From Gracilaria domingensis (Eukaryota; Rhodophyta; Florideophyceae; Gracilariales; Gracilariaceae): a DNA stretch of 64,000 nucleotides. The stretch covers positions 62,001-126,000 of the forward strand of contig VCMS01000147.1 of NCBI GenBank assembly GCA_022539475.1. Reading direction: 5' to 3'. Positions 32,087 to 43,169 of this stretch are shown one piece after another; positions within the stretch are counted from its first letter, which is position 1, and each line of letters opens with the position of its first letter. Made by a program: the position numbers and the translations under genes. The notes under the pieces are model-generated. The model saw only the letters and a program-made list of their open reading frames with translations. It had not been told where the DNA came from and made no database searches.

Positions 32087-35053
32087 TGGTACTCTCGCCG
32101 AGGTGCCCTTGGCCCCGATACTATGGACACCTCGACGCCTCTCTTCGACGGATACAATTCCGATGTTCGTCGATTTCTCTTTTTCTTCGAGAACGTTGCC
32201 ACCCGTGGAAAGCCTGATGAGGAGCGTTCCTCCGAAATCTTGGGCTTCCTAAGTGGTGACGCCTTCGATCATTATTATAATAATTTCTCTGTAGATGGCG
32301 TGCTCACCCCGAACGCGGCCAACTACATATCAGTTAAGAAGTCCCTGCTCGATCGCTTTGGCGCTGCTGAGGAACCCGAGGAGTATATCCGAGAAGCTGT
32401 GACTGCCCGTTTGGACTACGGTGATCTCCTTGGTTCCCTCCAGCGCATGGACGCTTGCTTCGACAAGGCCGAGTTCAACGCGAAGGCCAAGTTCGGCCTT
32501 CTCCGTAAAGCGGTTATGGAGTACGCAGACCTAGCTCAGTTTGTGATATTCCGCGGAGCAAGCGACTATAAGTCGTTGAAAGACCTCATCAAATCCTTTG
32601 TGGCCGGCAAAAAGGCCCTCGGAGCAGGTGGTTCACTGGCGTTTATGCCTCCTCCGAAGAAAGTGTTACAAAGGAGGCCCGTCGACCCTTCTGATAGGGA
32701 TCCCACTGCAGACAAGGTGGATCAGCTAGCTAGTCAGCTTGCAGAACTCACTCTCTTGATGAAGAAGAAGTCAGGACCACCTCCGAAGGCTGATGGAGAG
32801 CAAGTTTGTGGCTACTGTCAGAAGCCTGGTCATTTTTCTACTCGCTGTCCACAGAATCCGCATCGCGATACGCGTTGTGGGGGCTGTGGAAAGATGGGGC
32901 ATTCCATCGCAACGTGTTGGAAGCGCCATTCGGAAAAGAAGGTCCGTTTCGATGCCGACAATCAAAAAGAAATCCCGGAAGTTCCCAGACCCAACCAAGT
33001 TTCTGTAGTCACCGAGGATGACCTTCAGGATCGCGAGACTGTAGCGATGGCCAAACGAGCCGCTGATGGCGCCCCATTGCCAAAGCAGGCCCGCCTGGAA
33101 CATCGGGTTGGTGTCAAGGAGCTTCTGAACCCAGCAAGCGACACCCCATTTCGCTTGATTCGCTCAGCTACGCGTAATCGATCCGGGAAGCCTAAGAAGG
33201 CCTCCACAAAGAAGCTCTCTGGTAAGTCAATGCTCCAGGAGCACGCCGGAAAGTATAACGTAATGGAGGAGCTCGCGAATGCCCCGACCGGGCTCACATT
33301 CGGTCAACTCATTCGCGGGGACGCCGATGCGGCCAAGAAAGATCTGCGTCGAATCATCTCTGGCCGTTCAACGACCAGAAAGGTCAATGCGACCCAGGTC
33401 GAGCGTGAAAACTCTCGTCTTAAGGTTGTGCCTATTACAGTCTATGGGACCATGACCCAAGCCCTCTTGGACTCTGGCGCTGTCCCGAATCTAATGTCAG
33501 CAGAACTAGCGGACCATCTGCTACTGACACCGAACCCCACTGAAAGGACGATTAAAGTAGCTGATGGCAATGTTGCCCGCATTCGTGGTACTCTAGAGGG
33601 CGTTCCTGTAAGGTTCGATGACCTCCGAGTATCCCTCGAGTTTCTTGTTATCGAGAAGCCCCCCTTCGATGTAATCATCGGGAACCCCACGCTAGAAAAG
33701 CTGCATGCCTGTATCGATCTTGGTACACAAGAAGTCACCATGAGTTACAACAAGAAGCACGTCGTTATAGGACTCGACTCCGATCGTTCCGGATTAGAAG
33801 CATTTGTCCCGTTGTCTGAGACAGATAGCGAAGATTTCACGTCAGACTCTGATGCTATCCCGTCTGACTCTGAAGATGAGTCGGAGGACTTTGCTAACCT
33901 CCCCCTTCCAAAGCAGCGAACAACTGGTGGCGCCGAAGTGACCCTAGTGGCAGTAATGGAAAGGGATGGGGACGCAGGATCCCAGGATGGCGAAGAGGAG
34001 AACGATGGTGAGGAAGAACCCGCCAATGTGACAGCGCAGCCCACCCAAGCCGGGCCGTCCGAAGGACCTCAAGTATCTGACCAAGCCCGTCGACCGACTC
34101 AGGCTGAAGATTCCAACGGCCCTAACTTCACCTGGCGTACCATCGGGACTCAGATCCATCTGGATAGTTTGACCGCGGAGCGTGGGGAGAACCCTCATGC
34201 AAATAATGTGCATATTGCCGGACCCGATGGCCCACAAATTCCTCCAGAGGGAGAAAGGGTGGCAGTCGGACCAGCACCGCGTCAGCAATCCCAGCTGATC
34301 TCCCAGTATGATGATGACGAGGATCGACGATTCGAAGACGCGGAGGAAGAAGTGCAGGCAGATCCCCCTGTCGAAGAAAGGTCCGGACCCAATCCCTCCT
34401 CCTTCCAGAGCGAGTCTACGGATACCAGCGTACAGCCAGAAGATGTGAATGTCGTGATTCCTACAAGTATTGCACCCAGAGCTAATAACGCCAGCGAGGA
34501 CAGTGAAGTCCGGCCTCCTGACGATGGGCCCGTAGGTGAAAGCCCGGCGGAGTTCCCAGACGGTAGTGACGATGAGGACGACTCCTCACCGGAGGAAGTA
34601 GACCTCATTGGCTCACCACTCTACCGCGACTCTGACCTTACCATCCCGATCAGAGACGAAGTAGTTCTGCTTCCTTTAGCCGAAGGACAGTCAGTTACTG
34701 ACTTCTTGGACGTGCGGGTTCAATTGCGACATCCAGTACCGTCACCCGCGCGTCCCCCTCATCTAGAAGCACAGAACTTACCGCTCAACCGCGTAGGAAT
34801 GCTGGAGGACGACGACTCCGGCGGTTATGTCATAGCATTTGAAGAAGAACTACCTCCGGACGAAATCGACGCCCGGACCCCGGGAGATGATGAACATTCA
34901 CAAGACCCAAGCCGCGACGAAGAAGTTGTGGCCGAGCCTACGTGCCCAGCGCAAGACATTGAGTATTCTCTGCAAGATCCAATTGCGCAAGATTCACTCG
35001 GTCGCACGCTCGACCGACGTGATTACCCCCCCACACCAACAAGGAGGAGGTGA
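32075..35053 (+). CDS. Capsid (Gag) and protease frame of the Ty3/gypsy element
   Basis: About 990 codons from ATG 32075. The first third is a helical capsid-type domain (TPLFDGYNSDVRRFLFFFEN...). Two CCHC zinc knuckles follow: CGYCQKPGHFSTRC and CGGCGKMGHSIATC. A retropepsin-like aspartic protease comes next, with ALLDSGAVPNLMS and VIIGNPTLEKL. The last 400 residues are acidic and probably disordered, a long extension for such a protein. The frame overlaps the next by a few bases. Confidence 0.9.
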   Translation: MAFSWYSRRGALGPDTMDTSTPLFDGYNSDVRRFLFFFENVATRGKPDEERSSEILGFLSGDAFDHYYNNFSVDGVLTPNAANYISVKKSLLDRFGAAEEPEEYIREAVTARLDYGDLLGSLQRMDACFDKAEFNAKAKFGLLRKAVMEYADLAQFVIFRGASDYKSLKDLIKSFVAGKKALGAGGSLAFMPPPKKVLQRRPVDPSDRDPTADKVDQLASQLAELTLLMKKKSGPPPKADGEQVCGYCQKPGHFSTRCPQNPHRDTRCGGCGKMGHSIATCWKRHSEKKVRFDADNQKEIPEVPRPNQVSVVTEDDLQDRETVAMAKRAADGAPLPKQARLEHRVGVKELLNPASDTPFRLIRSATRNRSGKPKKASTKKLSGKSMLQEHAGKYNVMEELANAPTGLTFGQLIRGDADAAKKDLRRIISGRSTTRKVNATQVERENSRLKVVPITVYGTMTQALLDSGAVPNLMSAELADHLLLTPNPTERTIKVADGNVARIRGTLEGVPVRFDDLRVSLEFLVIEKPPFDVIIGNPTLEKLHACIDLGTQEVTMSYNKKHVVIGLDSDRSGLEAFVPLSETDSEDFTSDSDAIPSDSEDESEDFANLPLPKQRTTGGAEVTLVAVMERDGDAGSQDGEEENDGEEEPANVTAQPTQAGPSEGPQVSDQARRPTQAEDSNGPNFTWRTIGTQIHLDSLTAERGENPHANNVHIAGPDGPQIPPEGERVAVGPAPRQQSQLISQYDDDEDRRFEDAEEEVQADPPVEERSGPNPSSFQSESTDTSVQPEDVNVVIPTSIAPRANNASEDSEVRPPDDGPVGESPAEFPDGSDDEDDSSPEEVDLIGSPLYRDSDLTIPIRDEVVLLPLAEGQSVTDFLDVRVQLRHPVPSPARPPHLEAQNLPLNRVGMLEDDDSGGYVIAFEEELPPDEIDARTPGDDEHSQDPSRDEEVVAEPTCPAQDIEYSLQDPIAQDSLGRTLDRRDYPPTPTRRR

Positions 35054-38000
35054 TTCTAGAACGGATCTCTCATCTCCCAAGGGATAGACGGGTGGACCTC
35101 CTCGCTGTTCTGGATAACTTGAATGTCATAGCATGGTCCTTGTATGATCTTAGGCCCTCTGACGTGCCGGTAACGCACAGGTTTGACCTCAGTGTCGAGA
35201 CCCCAATTCATTCGAAGGTCCGAAGGCTACCCCCAAAGCATGACGACGTTGTTCGGAAAGAGGTCGACAAAATGTTGTCCGCCGGGATCATCAAGCCGTC
35301 CACCTCTCCTTGGTCCTTCCCAGTTGTCATCGCACATAAGAAGGATGGAAAGCCCCGGTTCTGTGTCGACTATCGGGGTCTGAACCAGGTCATGACGCCC
35401 GACAGGTGGCCCCTGCCAAACATGGAACAGATTTTTGACGATTTGGGTGGTTGTTCGTTCTTCACGACCCTAGACCTTTTCTCCGGATACTGGCAGGTGC
35501 GCATGGCCCCTGACTGCAAAGAAATGACGACTTTCGTTTGTCGTCAGGGAACCTTCCAGTTTGAAGTCATGCCTTTTGGTCTCATGAATGCCCCAGCCAC
35601 GTTTCAAAGAATGATGGACGCGGTCCTTCATGGGGTGGAGTTTGCTCGCGTCTATATAGACGACGTTGTCATCTTCTCGAGAAGCCTGGAAGAACATTTG
35701 TACCACCTAACCAGGGTGCTCGAGATCCTTGCAAGTCATGGTCTGAAGATAAAAATATCCAAATGTGATTTTGCACAACCCCGTATCAAACTGCTTGGTC
35801 ACGTCATCAACAAGGAAGGCACTTCGGTTGATCAAGACAAGATCGACGTCATCCAAAAGGCCCCCGAACCATCGACGGTAACCGAGCTCCGAAGTTTTCT
35901 CGGTCTAGCCAGTTATTATCGAAGGTTCATAAAGGATTTCGCAGATACGTCAGCAGTATTGCATGCTGCCACTACAGGGAAGGGAAAGCTGAATTTCACC
36001 AATGAGATGAAGACAGCGTTTAATGATCTAAAGGGAAAGTTAGTATCCCCGCCGGTCTTAGCATTTCCCGACTTTGAGAAGCCTTTTAGAGTTGAAACCG
36101 ATGCTTCTTCAGTCGCGCTTGGTGCCGTTCTGTCACAAAAGAAAGAGGACGGAATGTATCACCCAATTCAATTTGCCAGTCGCACGCTTAATGCCGCCGA
36201 GCGAAAGTATTCTACTTGCGAGAAAGAGGCCCTAGCCGTGGTCTTTGCCTTGAAGAAGTTTCGCATGTATCTACTCGGAGGTCTCCCCTTTGAGCTTGTT
36301 ACGGACCACCAAGCTCTGAAGTATGCATTCCAAAAGAAGGACATTCACGGGCGCCTAGCCCGATGGATGGACCTGCTAGCGGAATACGAGTTCGTTATAG
36401 TCTATAGATCTGGCGATAAGAATCGGGCTGCCGACTATCTCTCTCGCTTTGCCGTTGGGGATCCACCGGAGCCGGATGATGACGTGTCTGTTGTACTGAA
36501 TGCAACGGACGAGGTCTATGACTTGGAGCCCTTCTGCGCGCACATCAAGTTGTACCTTGCCGCCTTTTCTTTTCCTGAAGAAGACCCTAAGATCCGCGCT
36601 TTGGTTAAGAGGAATGCGAAGAAGTTCTTCCTTTGGGAAGGTCTTCTCTATCGCCGTACCAAGAAAGGATTAAGAGTGGTACCCTCTGTAAGCGAGCGCC
36701 GTGGCATCCTCTCATCCTTTCATGATGACATAGGACATTGGGACTTGGAGGCTACTAAGGATCTGGTCCAGTTCCGATTCTGGTGGCCTGGAATGTACCC
36801 CGACATCGTTTCATATGTTCGCAGTTGTGAGGGGTGTCAGTTCACAACACCCCTGCTTAAGTACCGGCCAGGACAAAGAGCCCCATTGACTGGCCTATTT
36901 CATACATTCTCTGTGGACTTCGCCGGTCCTCTTCCGGCTACCAAGAATGGCAACCGTTTTGCTCTGATTGGTGTAGAACACATAACAGGATGGCCTATTG
37001 CCGCGGCCTACGGTAATCAGACCTCTACCACCGTCATTCACTTTGTTCGATCTCAGATCGTTTCCCCGTTTGGTCCCCCGCTGACGATCGTGTCCGACAA
37101 CTTCAGTTCCTTCAAAGCCAAGGCAGTCGAGGCATACATGGAAAGTAAGAAGATATCCCTCAAGCCCACCATGGCCTATGCCCCTATGTCTAATGGCCGT
37201 GCTGAAAGAATGGTTGGAACCATCAAGAAATCGATTGCCAAGACAATCTTCAATAAGGGACAAGAATGGGATGAAGCCCTCGAGCAAATACTTTACGGAT
37301 ACAGGAGGCGCCGGCTGGGTGGCGGGTTTTCTCCTTTTGAGCTCATGTATGGCACAGTCCCGCGGATGAGCTCAGACGACCTACCCCCGCTCATCGTAGA
37401 TCCAACCCCCACTAATCGTCATCATGAACTACTTGCAAATTCCGCAGGCAGAGCTTCCAGAGTTCTATCTCAACCCAATCGACAAGACGACCCCAAGTCC
37501 GGGCACCGGTTCAACGTCGGTGATGAGGTCTTGGTGATACATGGGAAGGCTCTGAATCCCAACGTGAAATGGCCTGCCTTTCAGTCAAAATTCTACGGAC
37601 CCTGTAAGGTGGTTAAGGCCAGGCACCCCCGATATGTCCTAGTGTCCCCTCATAATCGCTACACTAGAGAAGGGGTCCACGCCCGCCGGCTCAAGCGGTA
37701 TCATCGCCGACCAGTTCATCTGCAGGACGAGGTGGTAGCCACTATTACGGAAGGCGAAGACACCCCTGTCCCATATCCCACTCAGATCACTGTAATGCCA
37801 CTCCGCGTTGACTACAATATCCTCACTGCACCCCACCTCTCGTGTCACTTTATCATTGGAGGGAAAAGCATACATTCATGGCTTAGCCCTTTGAACGTCT
37901 CTATCCCAGAGGTGGAAAGGGTTACCTGGACGCTGACGCATGCCTCACTCGCCCTGTTCTCAATCTCGGGCCCGTTCTTGAGTCGTAGAGGAGGATCTAT

Positions 38001-38250
38001 CTTAAGAACATTATTTCGACGTGTGCACCAGAACTACGGCAGCAATATCGAGCCAGAATTCGCGGTATATCTTTACCACCATGCAGTCTCCTTGCATGGG
38101 CATCTCCCAGAATCGCAATTCTACATACAAGAGACTCAGGACCATATTTCGCACTATGCTCGCACAGGAATCGCTCGGATACTCAGCTACACCCCCGACC
38201 CAGAGAAGCTAGCAGTACCCTTTCTCTTCCACTACACCACCGAGAATTAG
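35050..38250 (+). CDS. Polymerase frame (RT, RNase H, integrase)
   Basis: About 1,066 codons. Reverse transcriptase: FCVDYRGLNQVMTPDRWPLP, FEVMPFGLMNAPATFQRMMD and the YIDD active site. RNase H: ETDASSVALGAVLSQ. Integrase: a histidine/cysteine zinc domain (HDDIGHWDLE...CEGC), then the DDE core with VDFAGPLP, IVSDNFSSF and NGRAERMVGT. The frame overlaps the upstream frame at 35050-35053 and has no ATG there, as expected for families that make the polymerase by read-through or frameshifting. Confidence 0.92.
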   Translation: MILERISHLPRDRRVDLLAVLDNLNVIAWSLYDLRPSDVPVTHRFDLSVETPIHSKVRRLPPKHDDVVRKEVDKMLSAGIIKPSTSPWSFPVVIAHKKDGKPRFCVDYRGLNQVMTPDRWPLPNMEQIFDDLGGCSFFTTLDLFSGYWQVRMAPDCKEMTTFVCRQGTFQFEVMPFGLMNAPATFQRMMDAVLHGVEFARVYIDDVVIFSRSLEEHLYHLTRVLEILASHGLKIKISKCDFAQPRIKLLGHVINKEGTSVDQDKIDVIQKAPEPSTVTELRSFLGLASYYRRFIKDFADTSAVLHAATTGKGKLNFTNEMKTAFNDLKGKLVSPPVLAFPDFEKPFRVETDASSVALGAVLSQKKEDGMYHPIQFASRTLNAAERKYSTCEKEALAVVFALKKFRMYLLGGLPFELVTDHQALKYAFQKKDIHGRLARWMDLLAEYEFVIVYRSGDKNRAADYLSRFAVGDPPEPDDDVSVVLNATDEVYDLEPFCAHIKLYLAAFSFPEEDPKIRALVKRNAKKFFLWEGLLYRRTKKGLRVVPSVSERRGILSSFHDDIGHWDLEATKDLVQFRFWWPGMYPDIVSYVRSCEGCQFTTPLLKYRPGQRAPLTGLFHTFSVDFAGPLPATKNGNRFALIGVEHITGWPIAAAYGNQTSTTVIHFVRSQIVSPFGPPLTIVSDNFSSFKAKAVEAYMESKKISLKPTMAYAPMSNGRAERMVGTIKKSIAKTIFNKGQEWDEALEQILYGYRRRRLGGGFSPFELMYGTVPRMSSDDLPPLIVDPTPTNRHHELLANSAGRASRVLSQPNRQDDPKSGHRFNVGDEVLVIHGKALNPNVKWPAFQSKFYGPCKVVKARHPRYVLVSPHNRYTREGVHARRLKRYHRRPVHLQDEVVATITEGEDTPVPYPTQITVMPLRVDYNILTAPHLSCHFIIGGKSIHSWLSPLNVSIPEVERVTWTLTHASLALFSISGPFLSRRGGSILRTLFRRVHQNYGSNIEPEFAVYLYHHAVSLHGHLPESQFYIQETQDHISHYARTGIARILSYTPDPEKLAVPFLFHYTTEN

Positions 38251-38297
38251 CCCAGTACTTACGACGCCCGGCGTAGCGTCGTTTGGGTTTGGTGGTG

Positions 38298-40210
38298 TGT
38301 GGCCCGTCAAACGGTACACGGACAGGTGTGCGTGTCTACACTCCTGCGTTGTGCCCAACGCAGCGGTAATACAGAATATAGTTTAAAAATGCTTTATTAT
38401 AGTTAATCCTTTCTTAGGTTTAGTTAGTTTTCTACGCAGAATCTACCTTGCGTGTGGCCAGGAGGCGCCGCACTACAAGCAGGGCGACATGAGATTGTCT
38501 ACTTAAGTGGCAGAGAGCGCTCCAACGCTGACCACCCGACCTCATCGGCTGTCAATTGCCAAATTCGTGGTCACCCACAGGAGGCGCCTGCGCTTGCGCA
38601 AATACACGTGCATTCCACGCTGTGTACTGCGTTGCGTAGGCGCCCCCTGTGGCGGCATATGCGCTTAAAGTATCTACCACCTACGCCTCTTATAGGCTAG
38701 TACGGTAGATACAACGCATCCATTGGCCAAGCCAACCGTACCGTCGATTCCCGCCTGGGATCGACGGTGCGGTTGTGCATAAAAGGGCCGGAGCAGTCGC
38801 CTCCGACTCAACTCCGGCCAGACCACTTCCCTTCGACGACCTTCCCCCCTACCCCACCACAACCTTCCAACCTCTCTCCTTTTCCCTTTGTCGTCCTCAA
38901 CCTTTCCTCATCCCCTACTTCTCTCTCTACTTCTCCCCTTGGCGGCGTGGTCTCACCGCCCTCCCTCGCTCACTGCCACTCACACTGACCCTCTGTCTGG
39001 GCGCGTCCTGTGTGAGTAGGCAAAGCGTCTGCACCACCCTTCCATTGGGTTAGCCTTGTGCAGGCGTCACTCTGCCTTTCATTAACCGCTTTGTTTGGCC
39101 TTTCTTGTCTCTTTTGTTCCCTTCGTTGGTTTCTTTCGCTGTTGTTGTTCCATCTGCCATTCTGTCTTGCCCTAACTACCGTTGTCGTTGTCATCTTCGT
39201 TTGTTCCCCGTTTCTTGCTGTTTGGCGGCCTTCTGCTGCCTGCATCCGTTCTATTGCTTCCCGTTTCGGCCTTGGTCCCTGGTTTTGCTGGTTCTTTCGC
39301 GTTGCGATTCTGTTCCTCACATAGTGTTGCTTTGCACCTGTTGTTGCTAGACGCACTGTGTGATACAGCGTAAGGTTGTCCTTAACCTACGGTCCTGAGG
39401 CAATCGTTCAAGAGTAAGTTGTCTACAGCTACTCTTTTGGCATTTTGTGTGACTACTAACGTTTCGTTTGTTTCACATCAAGTGCCAAGGTCTATCGTTT
39501 CATCCAGCGAGTATTCATCCGTGGTTGATCCCCACGAGCGTATAGAAGAAGTCCCCGATCCCGTTCCTCAGATAAAGAAGTCGGCTGTTCAGCCTCTTGA
39601 CGGGCCACGCGAGCGCCACATCTTTCGTGTAGCCCATCAGAAGGAGAAGCGCCGTCGTAACCCTCCGCCGCGTAAGCGAATCTTCAAACGCTGTCGTGTC
39701 TGTGACATCAAGGTCCAGAGCCAGCGTCAGCTTGAAGTCCATCAAGCCGGCCGTCGCCATCGCAGAGCTTTGCGCCGTGCAAACTACACCGAGCTGGACA
39801 TTCACTGCAGGGCTTGCGACATCAAGTTCTCCGAAGCTCACGATCTGCGTGTGCACTACAGAAGCCGTCGCCATCGTGCGACCCTTAGGAAGAAGAACAA
39901 TACTATCTATTAGAGCACAGGTCTCTCTTTTCATTGTCCGGTTGTGACACATTTCTATTCATATCTCATTACATATATTATCCTTGTTTGTTCTTCTTTA
40001 TCTTCTCGTCTATCGTTTGGTATCCCTCTTCTGTTCTTGTGTTCGTGCTTTGTTGTTTGGCTTCTGCCGCACTCTATCTACGTAAGCTTATATTTGGCTA
40101 GTGCTTCTTCGTCCGATTGGACTGGTACTCTACGAGAGCAAACTTTATTTTCATTGTTTTTGCCCCGTTTGGCTGTAACCGCCGGCGCCATCACAAAAAT
40201 GGCGTTTTCA
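38298..40210 (+). repeat. 3' LTR of the Ty3/gypsy element
   Basis: Matches 30175-32086 apart from one extra base near 39170. Preceded by a G/T-rich tract. It carries the same promoter-like site (38776) and zinc-finger frame (39419-39913), so it could drive transcription into the flanking gene at 40573. Confidence 0.95.
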
Positions 40211-40572
40211 AACCCATTGCATCATTTCATGCTTTGGTTTTAAACCTTGTGACCGTCGAGTACCGGTGACCCTCATATCTTGCCAAGGTTGCTTCCAAAT
40301 CTCCAAACAAACGAATCTGTCTTGAGAATGATGCTGTGGTTTGAGCCAGTGCGATTGGAAGCATGTGATGCCAAGCATACCTTCATTGCGATTGATTGCG
40401 TGATGCTCTCCATCATAACCCAGAATCCACAAAAGCCATAAAAGCCGTGGTGGGTTCTCGCTACAGTATCACTCCCCTGGTAAGCTTTCGAAACTCACTA
40501 CTCAATCTCGAGCAGCTTCAAATCAACATTCGTATCGCAAAATCAACTCTGCTCTTCTGAAGCAAGATCATC

Positions 40573-41067
40573 ATGGTTCTTGCATCTAAAGGTTTCATCT
40601 TGGTGGCGTCCGTGTTTCTCTTCTCTTCTGCCATTGTGTTTGTGGAAGCTGGATGGTTTTGGAATGGCCGCAAAGCCACGCTAGGATATAAAAGCTACTT
40701 CTACGGCGACGTGCAGCGCCCTGTTCTGCCGCGTCACAGCAATATGGACAAATGTGCTTATTATTTGGGGGGTCCCGAGTGTACCGACTGCGGTCTGTGT
40801 CTCTCGGGGCAGCTGTCTCGTACTAGCTTCGCTGCTGTCGGGAAGACTACGCTAAACACTGTGAGCAGAAGTTATTGTGAGGATCTGAAAGGGACTGGTG
40901 TATGCGATCTTTGCATTGATTGCGGAATGGATATACCTACAAATCCAAAGGTTGACCCGCAAGAGCAGTGTCGTCAACTGTTCCAAACTTCTATTTGCTG
41001 GCCTGCCCCGTCCCAAAACAAGTGCAACGAATGTTACTATCAGTTTGGTCCAGCGATTTTCCCGTAG
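40573..41067 (+). CDS. Secreted protein with CxxC repeats
   Basis: A 164-residue protein from ATG 40573. The N-terminus MVLASKGFILVASVFLFSSA is a clear signal peptide that ends near VEAGWFW. The mature part has about 14 Cys in paired blocks: CAYYLGGPECTDCGLCLSG, CEDLKGTGVCDLCIDC, CRQLFQTSICW and CNECYYQFGP. This spacing suggests two related disulphide or metal-binding repeats. Probably extracellular. A poly(A)-like aataaaa lies at about 41151. The LTR element inserted 362 bp upstream, so part of its promoter may now be separated or replaced by the LTR. Confidence 0.75.
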   Translation: MVLASKGFILVASVFLFSSAIVFVEAGWFWNGRKATLGYKSYFYGDVQRPVLPRHSNMDKCAYYLGGPECTDCGLCLSGQLSRTSFAAVGKTTLNTVSRSYCEDLKGTGVCDLCIDCGMDIPTNPKVDPQEQCRQLFQTSICWPAPSQNKCNECYYQFGPAIFP

Positions 41068-41616
41068 TAGACGACACCCATAGCTTTCCTGGTCCGTATT
41101 TTTTATGATGGAGCCCGTCATCCAACTTTGTGATAGTTCATTTATCTCAAATAAAAGCAAATACTTGCATCAGAAGCAAGCTGCCCGAGAAACTTGCTGG
41201 CCTCCGTTCTTTCCAAAACACTGCCAGATGCGTTATAAAATGTGATCAGGCTGATCCCTGCTTTCACCTGAAGGTCTGCTTATTTGAGAGACTGTTGCGG
41301 GCGCCGGCGGCAGCAATATCACCTCGAAATGTACGTAGCGGAGAAAGCTGGTTGCTCCGAAGAGCCGCGGTTGAGCGCGTCTGCATGTTGGACAACATGT
41401 TGCCCTTCATCATTGCCGGGAGGGTCAAACTATTGTTTCGCGCGTTGTTCGCCCTGTGATGGTTCAGTTTTCAGTACGGATACATTTGACAGGAAGTAGA
41501 ATCCGACCCGGAGAAGAAGCAGATCGTTACTTGTACAGGAGGGACCGAGAGCGGGGTTTCGGTCACCATCAACCTCGGGAGCTAGCATTCTGTTTTGCTG
41601 CGTTGGTTTCATTTTC

Positions 41617-41775
41617 CCAACCCTCCCTGCCCTTGGGAGCAGCACCCTTCTTGTCGAGGAGTGCTGTGTGTGCTGATGGACGGTCTCCATCAGCACGACG
41701 AGATCCATGTCCGGATCTCGTCTCCCCTACCTAGCGACACATAAAGATCTTGAGCAAGAGCTCGTCAACTAGCGA
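41617..41775. ncRNA. Multi-hairpin segment A (candidate structured RNA)
   Basis: A closing stem GGGA (41635) / TCCC (41723) encloses three hairpins: cagcac...gtgctg (41640-41666), gtgctgatgga-cggtc-tccatcagcac (41670-41696) and gacgagatcc...ggatctcgtc (41697-41722). Downstream come the box acataaagatc and a small hairpin gagcaagagctc. The strand of any transcript is unknown. Confidence 0.45.
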
Positions 41776-42189
41776 ACTATAATTGTTTAGAACGTTTACT
41801 CCAAGACATATCTGTCCAGCTTGAGAAATGGGTGCCGGTGCAGATAGCTTGTAGCCGGGCTACTAGAAGTACCGTCTACGGAGGGGCGAACGCTGGTACA
41901 ACGACTGTGCAAATCTGATTTACAAGTGTGTAGATCTATAGATTTTCAAGGAAGGAATGATAGTCCTTTAGAGGGGCGAAGAATGGTATTTCCGAGAACG
42001 AGGAAGTTGATTTATTTGGAGCGGAAGTTTTTGGCGGGAAGAGCGATGATGTCGCTGCCGGCGATGGCACCCATATTTGTGTCTCTGATCTTTCCAGCAA
42101 CAATCTTCAACACCACTACCACCACCATCATGATGAAGTCTTTTCCTTCTTGTGGCTAGCTTTGCTTCTGTTCGTAGTTTTTAAGCACC

Positions 42190-42336
42190 CTCACCACCCA
42201 CCCTGGGAGCAGTGACGTTCTTCTGGAACGCACTGAACACGCAAAGCGATGCCTTGCGTGCACCAGAGCTTCAAGAGCGTATGCTTGCTCTGTGTCTCCC
42301 ACACTTCCCAAACATAAAGATCGCTCTGAGAGCTAA
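42190..42336. ncRNA. Multi-hairpin segment B (candidate structured RNA)
   Basis: Same plan as segment A with different stem sequences: closing GGGA (42205) / TCCC (42297), then cagtgacgttc...gaacgcactg, cacgcaa...ttgcgtg and cagagc...gctctg, the box acataaagatc and the end hairpin gctctgagagc. The stems differ from A but stay paired, as compensating changes would leave them. Confidence 0.45.
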
Positions 42337-42884
42337 ACGAAAGAGACACATAATATAGTTTATTTATAGGTTTTCGATCCTGGACGGTTGTGCGTGTGTT
42401 TGATGCACCGCCGTCGCGCGGCGACGACAGCGGGCACCTTGCTTGTGCCTTTCGCAGACGTCTTTGTGAAGCCTTCACTGCTATAATCTCGACTTTGAAT
42501 CGCGTTGCGATCTTCAAGGCTACTGTTTTCCTCAGATCGCCTTGCGATCTTGGAAGCTGCTGCGGTTTTGCGCCCACCCACCTCTTACCCCCGAATGTTT
42601 ATCTTGTGAAGATATACCTTGGCTTGAAGGACGCGGTCCTTGCCTTGTCTGCACAAACTATACAAGCTACAACTGTCTTGTGATCTACCGAATACAATAA
42701 AGTGAATTAATTTGAACGAGTCGTGGAAGAATGATCGAATCAACCAGGCCCTGCCTCGGACTTGGACAATCAGCATGCACTGGATCTTTCATCCGTTCGC
42801 CGCCGTCGCTCGGCGTCGTCGCCGTCGATTTCATCTTGCCCCGCCCTCGTATTGCGCAATCATCGGCGATGGATTTTTCTTTTC

Positions 42885-43045
42885 AATTCCCTTCCCACCG
42901 GTCCCTACGAGCAGTGCTGTCCTTGTCCCACATACTGAACACGCACGGTTGTGTCGTGCGCGGTAGGAGATCATCTTTGGTCGTGCCTGTCAGCTCTGTA
43001 TCTACCACCCTACCACCAATGAAGATCTTCTGAGAACGCTACGAT
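42885..43045. ncRNA. Multi-hairpin segment C (weaker copy)
   Basis: Related to A and B: gagcagtgctg at the start, hairpins cagt...actg and gcacg-gttgtgt-cgtgc, then an aatgaagatc box and the end hairpin ttctgagaa. The closing stem and third hairpin are less clear. Confidence 0.35.
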
Positions 43046-43169
43046 TGTGATGAATAAACCAAGTAAAAAAGCCGGTTGAAACGTCGGTGTCTTGTCGGAG
43101 TGTATGACTCTAGTAATACTTCATGAACATTAGTACGTAACCTTGGTTGCACTTTGGGTACAGTGGAGT

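Larger units (their letters stand above)
30175..40210 (+). mobile_element. Ty3/gypsy LTR retrotransposon, looks whole
   Basis: A 10-kb element flanked by LTRs of 1,912 bp (30175-32086) and 1,913 bp (38298-40210), TG...CA ended, that I find identical except for one base of length. The flanks carry the 5-bp target duplication aaccc (30170-30174 and 40211-40215). A primer-binding-type site tggtactctcgccgag follows the left LTR at 32087. Inside are a capsid-protease frame and a polymerase frame in the order RT, RNase H, integrase, which defines Ty3/gypsy. The near identity of the LTRs means a very recent insertion. Confidence 0.95.
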
